64,000 nt of DNA from Quillaja saponaria. Taxonomy: Eukaryota; Streptophyta; Magnoliopsida; Fabales; Quillajaceae. Below, piece by piece: positions 36,568 through 48,079 of this stretch. Each line of letters begins with the position of its first letter. Positions within the stretch are counted from its first letter, which is position 1. The notes below the pieces were generated by a model that ran no database searches, was not told the DNA's origin, and was given only the letters and a program-made list of their open reading frames with translations. The translations under genes were made by a program, and so were the position numbers. Where the stretch lies: NCBI GenBank assembly GCA_029379385.1, contig CM055617.1:8618001-8682000 (forward strand). Direction: 5' to 3'.

Positions 36568-39500
36568 TTATATATCCATGATGACTTCTAAGAACCTGGT
36601 GCAGCCAGGGGGTGCTTCATCTCTGCCTAGTAAGTTCTTCCATTGTTGAGTCACTGTCTTAATATGGGTGTAAAACTGAATTCCAGACTTACCTGCAGGT
36701 CATAGGATATTCCAATTTAAGAATGATAAGAAACTCACCCTTCTTCACATGTCGGGTTCTAGATCACAGCTAGAAGTATTGAAAGGCTGCAGTTATACTT
36801 TACCATCAAAATTTAGGTCACCGGCAAAAGATGGCTTGGAGCTAGTAAATGAGGAAAACGGCAATGGCACAGGAATTGGTACATTTATGCCAACCTGAGT
36901 AAAAACCGACTCGTTAGAAAATAGTAATCCACTAATGACAAACCGAGAAAAAGACCATGATTCTACTGCTTTGCATTTAATTCTAAAGGTACCAATGCAT
37001 TGTTCAAAAGTCATTAGAATTGGATGGAACAGTGGAAACTTCAAAAAACTAACAAATGTAAGATCAAAAATTGCACTCAAGAATGGATAACCAATGAATT
37101 AGATGTTATAACCAAGTTTATATCTTGTGTATTAGTCCTTGCGCATTACTTCAGCCTAAGATTTGTTTGTTTTTGTAAATTTTCCTTGCAAGTAGGGCTG
37201 CAATTCGAATTGAATAACTTCAAATAGTAATTCAAGCATAAACTGAAATTCAAATTCGAATTTTTTAGGATATTTTGGTATTAAAAAAATATTATTTAAT
37301 TTTTTTAATAATATATATATATATATATTTTGGATAATTTGAATTCAGATTCGAATACTATATTGAATTATTTTTTGAATATTGAATCAAATTATCCATA
37401 ACTTAAATTTGAATTTTTAAATTCGAACTTGAATCCTGATTCGAATAATCCGGTTTGAATTACAACCCTACTTGCAAGGATTAATAAAGATATTAAAAAA
37501 CAAGATATGGCTACTAGTGATGACAAGGAATATGAAAGGCAGGTGATAAAAACATAGCTCTACGCAATCTCTGACATAGAAATCATCAGAAAATCCTGAA
37601 TATAGCAGTTGAAATTCATGACAACCCAAGCAATATTTGGGAGAAATGAAACTTGTTGAATAGTTTTTACCTGTCCAACTTCAACCTCTGTCTGGAATTT
37701 CCTAGCAGCTACACCAGAAGTCGTAAATATGGAGGCACCATTGCTACATCTGTAGGAGGACCAGAAATATCCATACAACAAATAAGATACAATAGATCTG
37801 ATACTAAAAAAAGGCTTAAGAGAAGCTAGATTCCAGAACACATACTTATTTTTATTAACAATGTCTATGGCTTCTTCTATGCTGTCAGCCTGGGCACCAA
37901 GTGTATGTATAATATATTTGATATCTTTAAAAGATCAACAAACAAATCGATTATATAATAAAAAGTAAAAGGAGTAACGAGTAGCAACCTGCAAACAGAG
38001 GAGAACAGGGCCAATAATTTCTTCCTGCAAAAGCCAAGACGAAGTGATATGAAGTGAAGGTATGGTCTGGGGTGAGTTTTCTTCTGCCATTAAAACCCTA
38101 AGTACCGGATTTCCAGTTTGACATAAAAGAAGATACCTTGTAACAATCCATGTTGACTGTGACATCACATACGATGGTGGGTCCAATGAAGTTTCCATAC
38201 TCGAGTCCAGGAATCTATATGAAAATAACAGTACAATAGTGCAAGATTAGGTCATCTAGGAATCTCAAGAGTCAAGACCACAACTCAATACTGCAACTAA
38301 GAACAAGACTACATAACTTCTCCTAGAGGTCAACATAATGGATGCAAAGTTTACAGGTCATGTTCTCAGGGGAAAAAGGGAACGAAGCACTTGCGATTAT
38401 TGTGCAAGCGCACATGTAAGAACGAGGATTACTAATGTGGGATTTTTAAGGCTGGATTTCCATTTAAGCAGGATTCTAGCTTTCCTTTAGCATATATTCG
38501 AAATTACATAGAAAAAAAACATTCAAATCTCTTCAGAAAACATCAATATATGGTTGGAAGTAACTGTGCAGTGCAAAGTCAATCCAGTTTAAACAATCAT
38601 GGTTCAATAGCAGGATGTTGCTACTGAATGCCCAACAAGCCCAAGCAAAGTTTCAACTGAATAATTTAGTTAGCATATTTAGACAATCATAACTCCCACT
38701 AATCGCATTTTCCATAAAAATAAAATTGATACCTAAGTTAAAATGAACAACTTTACCTGCAGTTCTTTTTTTTTTTTTTTTTGAATTTTATAGCCCTTAG
38801 ACGAATATTTCGTATTACAACTAAAATTTCTTTTAGCCAGTAACAAGTAGATAGCAGATACCATATGTGTAAGCTATAAATATGTAAACATGTGAATACA
38901 TGAATACAAACACTTAATTGCAGATCTTGAATAATCTAGTTATACAAACACCACAGGAGAAAAACAGATACCAGAATGTTTCTCCCATCAAGTACAAGTC
39001 TTGCACCACATTCCATGCTTGTTTGAATCAATTTGCAAATGTGTTCCTTTGCCTGTCAACAATGAAGGACAAATAAGAACTGTTAGCGTGTTAATCTTGA
39101 TAATAAAGAGTTGGACCAATTCCTGAGAGCTTAAGCTCTTGAGACAACTAGTTTTCAACATTATAGCAGAATCCACTTTTTATTGCCCAATCCAATCGAC
39201 CTGGTGCTCACCAAAGCACATACTCTACTCACCCTCTACTGGACTATTCTACTTCAAGAAAGCACCTTTGTTTAAGGAACTCGTGTCATCTTTTATGCTC
39301 AGGAGCCAGGTTTTATTCCATCGCCTCGAAAATAGCATAAATTTGGCTGAAAATTATGTCATTGTTGCAGTTTGTGTTGTGTTTCACCAAGTTTCATGGT
39401 CAACATGCAATTGCATGCCAAGGTAAGGTTAGCGTGTTCAGCTTGACATATGTAGTTAGGACTGTTTCCTAACAGCTTAAGATTTTAGGCAACATGTTCT

Positions 39501-42500
39501 CAACATGGTATCGGAGCATGATTGTCTTTGTCCAAAGGTCATTGGTTCAACTCTTGATAACTGCCAATTTCAAAGTTATTTCAGTATTACATTCATTATA
39601 GTGCATGAAATGTTTCCAACGAGTTTAATGGTCAACAGCGCAAGTGCACTTGAGGGGCCAGATAAATAATCATCAACTGCTTAAAATATGTCAACACTCC
39701 TTATAGTTTCAATGCATAAGTATTTGGCAAGAGGTTTGCATGATGTACGCACCTGCTTGCTAATCACTGGACCAAGGTCTGTATCCGATGCTGTTCCAAT
39801 ATTTACTTTAAGTTCTTTGGCACGCTCTACTAGTTTATCTTCCCTGGAATAACATTCATAACAAACTCTTTTTTACACCAAACATTCTGACATCTATCAA
39901 TGAAATACTAAAGCACTAAGTAAACAATCTAGAATAATGAGAAAGAACAATTAGTCCTAGATTCCTAGTGTAAAAATATATCATTGAGACTCGAAAACAA
40001 ACAACAACTCACAAAACAAAGAGAAAGAGAGAGCAAAAGAGGTCTGGCACACAAATCAGCTTAAATATGGTTTTCTTTAACTGCCCCTTTTCTAATAGCC
40101 AATAAAACAAGATGTTCCCCCTTGTCTAATGAGACCCCCACATTTTGCGCCAGAGATTCTCATTGTGTTCGAATAGGAAGGACCACATCAAGTAAGATAA
40201 AATTTAGAAGAACATACACAAGATTTCAACCTTAAGTGGATACTACTTCAAAATAATCCAGATTTTATTGATAAATATTCTGCAAGATGAAATAAAATAA
40301 AATTACCATTGATTGAAACCACCAACAAAAACAACGGCACTGAGTGAGGTGCACTTTTGTCCAGCAGCACCAAATCCAGCAGCAGTTAGAGCAATCAAAG
40401 TAGCATCCATGCTTGCATCAGGCATTACAATGGCATGATTTTTCGCTCCAACATTGGACTGAAGACAATAGTCAGCCAGCCAATTTATATTGACTTCAAC
40501 TACTGCATTGGTGAAAAGCAATCACATAGCTCACAAAAGGAACTGCAGCTTTGTTACTAGAGCAGATGCATGGAAATTACCTGAATACGCTTCCCATTAG
40601 CTGATGCTCTTGCATAAACGTAAGTGCCAACCTTCATGGGGGACAAGAGTACTCATCATTGGTCAATCCATGAAAGAAAATCAATAAAACATATGATTAA
40701 TAATTATTTGTGCGTTATTCTCCAAGGTAAGTTGAATTGCTGGCAATTTTCAGCACGGGGCACATACTATACATCCAGCACACTTTAATCTATAGTCTTG
40801 GCCATGAGTACAATCACAAGATTGAGTAGTTAACACATGTCAACAATGTGAATAAAAGAAATTCACACCATACATGCCTAGAAAACTCAAATGAACTTTA
40901 AGGAGAGTGAGGAGTTGACTGGTGATTCATGGTGGCGCTCCTATGACCATGTTCTCAAAAAAAGAAAAAAGAAGAAGAAGAAGAAGAAGAAGATAGCATC
41001 ATATATGAAGGAATATTCAATCTTCTTGAATTTCCATGATATGTGCTTTCTAATTAATAGCATTGTCAACTGTTATCATGAAAACATGCATACGCTGAAG
41101 TGTTCTTCAAGAAAAGGGGAAAGCATTAAACTCTTTTCTCTTTACTATCCCATAAAATGATTCTTCCATGACAAGTACGAGCTAAAAAAAAAAACAGTTT
41201 GTCTTTATGGAGAAAAGCTCAACCTGTATGCATGGGTGAGAAATGAAAACATTTATCTTTTTTTTTGTTTTTGATAGAAAGTTTGAGAACATCCTACTAA
41301 TAAACACTGATAGCTGCCTCAAAATCATAAATTATGAATCGGGGAATAATTCTTTGAAACTATATTAACGATAGCAAGTTTCTTCAGTTCTTGTCCACCA
41401 GCAGCTGTCAACTAAATGCATATCATGAGTTTTTTACTTTGAATTTCACTATCTTAAATGATTCTACAAATGGAATTACTTACTGGAATTGAACCAACAA
41501 ATGAGATAGCCTTGACATCGTCATCATCACAAATAGCATTCACAATATCCTGATCAAAATCAAAAGAACAAATAGAGTGATCAGACTCAACATATATGCA
41601 ACATTGACATATCAAGGAAACACAGCCAACTGAAAACATTTTACGGGTTACAAGAAGGGTTGATAAAGGGAAACAAACATTAAATCCAAAAGCAAATTAA
41701 CAATGCCCTGTTAAAATTCTTACATTTGTACCATGAATGATATTTAATACACCACTGGGTAGACCAGCCTCAATTGCTAACTCTGCCAGCATGACAGAAG
41801 CTCCTGACAAATACCAAACAAGCATATCACCTCAGTTGTATGCAAAGGCATCAGACTAGCAAAAGGGTCTCAAAAGCACAAATCTTTTATAATATAAGTT
41901 ACAAATAAATTGTTAGAAGACAGAAAGAAACTCTTACAATAGAAAGGGCAGATGAATCAACGTATTGAAGTCAGAGTTACATATAAAGGCCTTCAACTCA
42001 GCCATACACCAACATGACATAAACACCTGATCTCAAATTCAGTACCCTACTGATTTCCAACACTATTGGTGAGCATTATTGTTTTAAACTTCCATTTTTA
42101 TTTATCATTTTTGTTTATGCTTAAGCGACTTCTTGTCCTCTCCTGTACTTCTTTCTTTCCTAATAAAATTTCCTTTTCTATCAAAAATAATAATTCAGTA
42201 CCCTGCAAGCCAGAACATTCACTTCCTTGCCAGAAGCCAGTTGACTGAAAAAAATCTATTAGACTAGTGGAGTGAACCAATGTTGTTGATATATTGCCAT
42301 ATGACTGATAACAACTAACCATAGATGCCTAATTGCATTGATTAGTCTTATTTTTTGTTAGATAGAAAAATTACCATTATCATATACCAGAAATTGGTCT
42401 TATTTTTGTGAATGCCAGGATTTGTGCCTAAAACTATCCAAATTTCATAAATAAATTTTTTGCGTATTAATTTGGTATCTAGGAAAATCTTATCATTTCT

Positions 42501-45500
42501 AACATGGCAACTGAACAATAAGAACAGAAATAAGGACTGTTGGAGAGGATTTCTGGGTAAATTTAGTGCTTCATTAATACATTTTCCAAGTGCTCATCAG
42601 GGCACACCATGATGTCATGACAGTAAGAAACGCTGCCTTCTATGTTAAAAATTGTCAGATTTAAAAAGCAAAGAGATTTGCCTTATGAGAAAGTAGGCCT
42701 CAGTGCACACCTGTGTGTGTGAATGGACTCGGTGGATAGCTCGTCAAGTGGTTCTCATATGGGTAGCAAAGCAATAAACTAATTACGCCTATGTCTTTTA
42801 TATTAGCTTTTCCATTTCCAACATATTAGGATTTTTTGAGAAATTAGTATTACTGTGATATTAATAGACAGAGGAGGGAAGAGATTATGGATCACATGCT
42901 TTAAATGGCACTCTTCAGGATAAAATTGTAAACATACAAGAGGAGAGTGAATCCCTATGACAACAGACTATGTACATAATGCTCTTAGGGAGTAGAAGTT
43001 ATGGAAAAGACTTATTTTAACTCCAGGAGGAATTTGCAATCACCTGGATCCTTTTCTGATGGCTTTAGAATAAATGTGTTACCACACGTGATAGCAATTG
43101 GAAACATCTGCATATAACATCGAATATTAATTCAAAAGGAAAAATACAAACATAAAGTACATCAGGTAATCGTAATACATTTTTCCTCACTCTCACTCGT
43201 ATCATACTACTGATGAGAAGATAATTAAGCACACCATAAAACCAAGTGTGCATTTCTTTGCATGCAATCTGACAAGAATTGCCATATTATAGAAAAATCT
43301 AAATTCACACATTTTTGTTAGGCTCTTCTTTTGGTTTGGGGTGGGTGGGAGCTAAATAGTAACTACCTCTTCTTTTACAAAAAAACATGGTAATAGGCAA
43401 TATAGCATCCTCAAGCATAACAGGAAACAAAATCAGTAGTTTTGTGCAGTTTCTTCAACTACTGAGCCATTTTCACTTATTGAAGAAAAAGAATATCAGT
43501 AAGTGGTAAATGGAACACTTTGCAGTAAATAAAAAAGATTGCAGAAAACTGAATGGTGACAGAAGACCAGGGACAGCTGATGTCCTAGGATTTTTGGCCT
43601 CATCATAGGATGGTTACACCTTCGTGTTTGCAGCATTGTCTGAGTGATTAGACTACCAAATACCAATCAAAGCTTTCAACAAGGGGATGAGCTGGTTACT
43701 TTTTTACACAGGGGCAAGGCAAGCTCCAGAAGAGTACAGGATTCAAACCACCTTATTACAATTCCAGTTTTCTATAGCAAACTGTAAAACTTTAGAGAGA
43801 AACCCAAGAGAATTGTAGGTGAATTGAGTGAGTATTAATCACACAATGAACATATATTTATAGTATAAAATAACTATTACAAGCTACAATCTAGGAGCCA
43901 ATCAAGGCTATAATCAAGAAACTAACAAGCTTACAGTCAAAATAGCTAATTAAGGAAATAGTCAAGGAGCTAATCAAGGAAATTAATGCTGAAAACTATT
44001 CACTATTCCAACACTCCTCTCAAGCTGGAGCATATAAGTAATATGTTCCAAGCTTGTTACAACTAAAACCCAATTGACAATCTCAATACTCTCCCTCACT
44101 TACAACAACATAAGGAGCGATAGTTCAAGCTTCAATTCGTTTGACGAATATCAACTAGTACATTCATGTAGACTCGATTTGATGTGAAAAAAAAAAAGCT
44201 ATAGCAACGGTACCCTTGAATAGTACTTGTGAACAATATTATTGCCAGAAAAATAAAGAAGCACCTGCTGGAAAGAGACACAATGGGATTTTCTAGAAAA
44301 ATAAAAGCAACATCGCTAGAAAGAGACACATCAGGATAATTCACATGAGTATATTTGAGTTGTCAAATCTTTTGAGCCATCAAATCCTATAACAAAAGAG
44401 GCTTGAAGAAAAGGAAAGGGGTTAAGCTATCCATTAAATGAAATAGATAACTAAGGATAAAAAAAAAGAGTGAGGAAATAATTACTTAATAGAAAATAAC
44501 TAGAATGAGAAAATAGATAACTATGGCTAGAGAAAAAAGGAGATAATGATAGAGTTGAGGTTGGGGCTATTGCCCCTCATTGGCAGCAGCCCCAAGATTG
44601 GACTTGGGTTTAGATCAAACCTATTTTGATATCATGTAAAACTTTAGAGAAATCCAAGAGAATTGTGGGTGAACTGAGTGAGTATTCCTCACACAATGAA
44701 TATATATTTATAGTGTAAAATAACTATTACAAGCTACAATCTAGGAAGCCAATCAAGGCTATAATCAAGAAACTAACAAGCTTATAGTCAAAAGAGCTAA
44801 TTAAGGAAATAGTCAATGAGCTAATCAAGAAAATTAATGCTGAAAACTATTCACTCTTCCAACACAAACATTTATTTATCGGAAATTTCCTTTTCCTACA
44901 AGAAAAAAGATTCATTCTTGAAAATAAACAAAAAAAATATATATTCTTATAAACCTTCAAATGACTCCTGCAACTTCTAGTCTAGAAACTACGTAGAAAA
45001 CATAGAAAATCCATGAAATGTCACTTCTTTAGGAAACCATAATTCCAAAACTATTTAGAAATGGCTAACAGTAGAACTATTAAAACCCTGGAACACCCTT
45101 AACACAATCCCAGAAACCATGTACGTCTTACTTCAACTGAATATCACATGCAACCACAAACCACTACTTGCCCGGGCGATAAAGAGGTGTCAGTTGATTC
45201 CGTTCCTTCAACAAATTGAAGGATACTATAAAGCTTGCGAGTAAAAATATGTGCCATTCCCATATTTCTCATTTTTGCATTAGGTACATATCAAGATTAT
45301 AGACAGAAAAGCAAAGGAACAGCAGAGAATTGAATGCTAGAAAGCTTACCCATAAGGGAATCATAGCTGGGAAGTCAAAGGAGCAGATTCCGGCACAAAC
45401 ACCAAGAGGCTCTCTAATGCTATATGTATCAATTCCACTAGATATATTGGGAACAAATTCTCCTGTCTGCAAACTTCCCAGACCACATGCATGCTCAACC

Positions 45501-48079
45501 ACCTCTGTGAATAAAAATAAAATTTCGAGAGATCAAATCAATACTGAATGGAGCATTTTCATAAAAGTTAAGAGACAATACAGGCACTAACCTAACCCAC
45601 GTAACACATCACCATAAGCATCTTTCAAAGTTTTTCCATGTTCATTAGTAATACTCATAGCAATCTTATCCTACAACAAAAGGTAGAAAACCTCCTTTTA
45701 CATTGAAGTTTGTATCTTGACTACATAATAAACGAGAGATCAAAATACTTACTATGTCTCTGCGAATGAGCTCTTGGAACTTGAACATGATCCTTTGGCG
45801 AGTGGTAATTGGCGTGTTACGCCACAAAGAGAATGCTCGTTTTGCTGCAAATACCGCAGCTTTCAACTCCTCATTTGTAGTTATGGGGACTTGGGAAACA
45901 ACTAGTTGGGTTGCCTAGTTTAAAACAGTTTCGAGATTAGCTGTCAATTTATATAATGAGAAGATATTGCATTTTAAGTGCACCTATGGACTTACAGGGT
46001 TTAAAATGTCAATTGATACCAATGACGTTGAATCAACAAATCTGCCTCCAATAAGATTGGGCACCCTCTGACACATTATAGAGTAACTTGAATCCAGTGA
46101 AAATAATAGGAACCCCTCAACAAGAGGAGGATAATGAGATACAGAGAAAATTAACTAAGATAGATCTTTTTCCTCCTTCAGTTCTTATTGTTTCTAATTA
46201 ATTCCATCCAATTATTAACTAATGCTATTTTACTGGACATATCTGTTGTTGGGGAAAAGAAAAGGGTGAATTGGAATTGTTTAAAACCACAGCAATTTAT
46301 CCAGCTGTATCTGATACTCGGTTTAAGCACTGATTTCACCTTCATCTGAAACAACTAGACATTACACTAAAGGCATTGCAGTTTGTGAGAGGCTCAATTC
46401 TTTTCTATTTTAGAAAATAATAAAGTTGTCCAAAAATTTCCAAGTTCACAGATTACAGGATAAGATATTGTTCAGCTGGAATAAATGCAGGCACCTCTAA
46501 GCTTACCGGGGGGTTGCGTTGCCTCCAGGATGGCTCATTAACTGCAAGACAATTGTTTCTTACAGCAGATTTCTCATGACACAATGACTTTATATTCTTC
46601 ACTGCAACACAAAAATGTAATTGTATTGTAAGGAAAGTGCAAATTCTTCTTTTTATACAGTTTTTTGCAAATGTCCTGAAAGTTTACTACCGACTGACTA
46701 CGGGAATTTTTAGTATCATACTGAAAATGATTGCAACTAATAGACCACAAAATCCACTTTTCCATCAATTGCTTATTTCCAGAAAAAGAAAAAAAAATAA
46801 AAACAAAATTGTCAAGAGTTGGACAGTTAAATCTAAGTATCTAACATTATGAGAACTGAGCTAGGCCAATTACTGGCATAGTCCCACCTCTTAACTAAGA
46901 GTGACAGTTGAACACTTGCCAAGTGGCACCTAGATATTCAGTCGAACTTTCTACGAAAGGCATCCATGCATGATAATAACTACTAAATAATTCTGCAGTA
47001 TGATATCATACTAAACAATTCTATGGTATTACTCATGCTAAGACACAATGTTACTTTGTGCGCGAAAAGTACTATAGCATACCAATAAATACCAACCATC
47101 ATAAAAAAAAGGAAAATCAGTGATACTCAGCATCATGAGAAATTATCAACAAGAACCAACCATAGTTATGGGTTCGATATAATTTAGAAAAAAAAAAATA
47201 AAAAAAATTAGACTGTCTTCAATACTGAATAGGTGAAAACTAATAAACTAGTAACAGAACCTACGTTTATATTTCAGCCTTTAGACACCACCAAAAGCAC
47301 ACTTGGCTTGGGTTTAAATAAAATTGAAAGATAATAATCACCATGGTAAGACATATATTGTTTGAGAAAATCTTACAAAATAGGAGTATTTCAATATAAC
47401 ACATTTATGTTTGAAACCATCAGGATTATAATTCAAAAAGAGAAAAATCTAGACAGTGAAGAAGAAGTTCTTAGCAGATATAAGTCAAGTGAGGGTCTCA
47501 CCAGTCATATTTCCTTGTCGGAGCTTAGCCTTAACATTATAAACATGCTTTGGTGTTGATAAAAGGTCTGGATTGCTTTGTCTCAGTCTCTTTAGAATTT
47601 GACGAGGTTTCATTCCTGCTTCTGTCATCTCTTTAATTAGCAAAACTTCACTTTCTGAGAAACGACGAGCAGAAGGATGTTCAGAAATGTCCTTTAATGG
47701 TTCGTGGTTATGCTGTTCCATTCTTAATGGTAAGGATCCACAAGCCATCATCTTTCTTACCCACTGCTTCAAAAGGACAATTTGTTAGACGAGAACCAGT
47801 TTTTCTTTGGCGGGTACGTTCACCAGAGGATTCATCACCAGATTTTCGTCTGCTCCGATAAACACCTCCTCTGTCACAGCCAAGGTTAACTACTCTGTCC
47901 CTCTTAGATTGCTTGATGGTGACAACATATCCCTGGGATACAGCAAAGTCCCCAACATATTGGATGAGCTCTTCACGATCTACAAAAGTTCCAGGTGGAG
48001 GCGGAAGCATCTGGGGGGGTTCACTAAACTCTGTACTACTTTGTATATCCATCATCTCTGATTCAACAGAAGGCTGCAT
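36568..48079 (-). CDS. ALDH6B2: Methylmalonate-semialdehyde dehydrogenase with 5' FAR1-type domain exon; one frame break
   Basis: Nineteen exons, transcript order: 48079-47502, 46601-46507, 46067-45996, 45914-45753, 45670-45592, 45504-45350, 43107-43044, 41803-41724, 41549-41484, 40631-40581, 40458-40307, 39843-39753, 39052-38972, 38214-38137, 38024-37989, 37889-37846, 37749-37671, 36894-36804 and 36692-36568. Exons 2-19 encode an ALDH6 enzyme (valine and pyrimidine catabolism, CoA-acylating, mitochondrial): [45 protein letters not shown], catalytic Cys near residue 503 in GQKCTSLS (QRCMALS is usual), [16 protein letters not shown]. Exon 1 encodes a FAR1-like domain (Cys in NLGC and NCPF, then HNH), joining in phase at LRQGNMT/VKNIK. 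One extra G at 47713 breaks exon 1; without it the product is 725 aa. The C-terminus (about 15 residues after TQQWKNLLG) differs from the usual end. A non-coding first exon may lie near 49190-49300. Confidence 0.85.
37193..37470. mobile_element. hAT-type MITE in a dehydrogenase intron
   Basis: A 278-bp element with terminal inverted repeats: left TAGGGCTGCAATTCGAATTG, right end read inverted TAGGGTTGTAATTCAAACCG. It is flanked on both sides by the 8-bp target-site duplication CTTGCAAG (37185-37192 and 37471-37478), which is itself a palindrome. Eight-base duplications and TAGGG ends fit the hAT superfamily. The interior is AT-rich with an (AT)n tract near 37310-37328 and repeated GAATT/AATTC words, and has no coding potential. 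It sits between exons 17 and 18. Confidence 0.85.
39081..39680 (+). mobile_element. TRIM-like relic with two LTR-like blocks in tandem
   Basis: Block 1 (39081-39160) starts TGTTAGCGTG and ends TTTTCAACA; block 2 (39427-39505) starts GGTTAGCGTG and ends TTCTCAACA. Both share a GAGCTTAAG/CAGCTTAAG core. Block 2 is followed by TGGTATCGGAGC, nearly the initiator-Met tRNA primer-binding site of copia elements; block 1 is followed by a decayed version. After each lies related internal sequence (TTTCATGGTCAACA and TTTAATGGTCAACA). A purine tract, CTTGAGGGG, ends near 39657. I read this as LTR-internal-LTR-internal, a recombined small LTR element with no coding region. It sits in the intron between exons 12 and 13 of the dehydrogenase. 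Confidence 0.55.
40971..40993. repeat. (GAA)n microsatellite
   Basis: Seven to eight GAA units follow an A-rich stretch (40956-40970) in an intron of the dehydrogenase gene. It is a simple repeat and probably length-variable. Confidence 0.8.
43783..44013 (-). repeat. LTR, copy 1 (3' LTR of the minus-strand element)
   Basis: It is 231 bp, with TGTTGGAATAGTG at its minus-strand start and ACA at its end. The purine tract lies directly outside its minus-strand start, which makes it the 3' LTR. Confidence 0.9.
44635..44864 (-). repeat. LTR, copy 2 (5' LTR of the minus-strand element)
   Basis: It is 230 bp, with TGTTGGAAGAGTG at its minus-strand start. The worn primer-binding site TGATATCAAA follows its minus-strand end, which makes it the 5' LTR. 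Confidence 0.9.

Larger units (their letters stand above)
43783..44864 (-). mobile_element. Non-autonomous LTR retrotransposon (two LTRs, no coding region) in a dehydrogenase intron
   Basis: Two direct repeats, 43783-44013 (231 bp) and 44635-44864 (230 bp), differ at about a dozen bases and two small indels, roughly 5%. On the minus strand each begins TGTTGGAA and ends TTTTACA, the TG...CA of LTRs. After the minus-strand 5' LTR comes TGATATCAAA, a worn tRNA-Met primer site; before the 3' LTR is a purine tract (GAGAGGAG). The 5-bp target-site duplication CAAAC is exact (43778-43782, 44865-44869). The 621-bp interior holds no gag or pol. It is a LARD/TRIM-type copia derivative, inserted antisense-oriented readable on the same strand as the host gene, in the 2.2-kb intron between exons 6 and 7. 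Confidence 0.92.
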
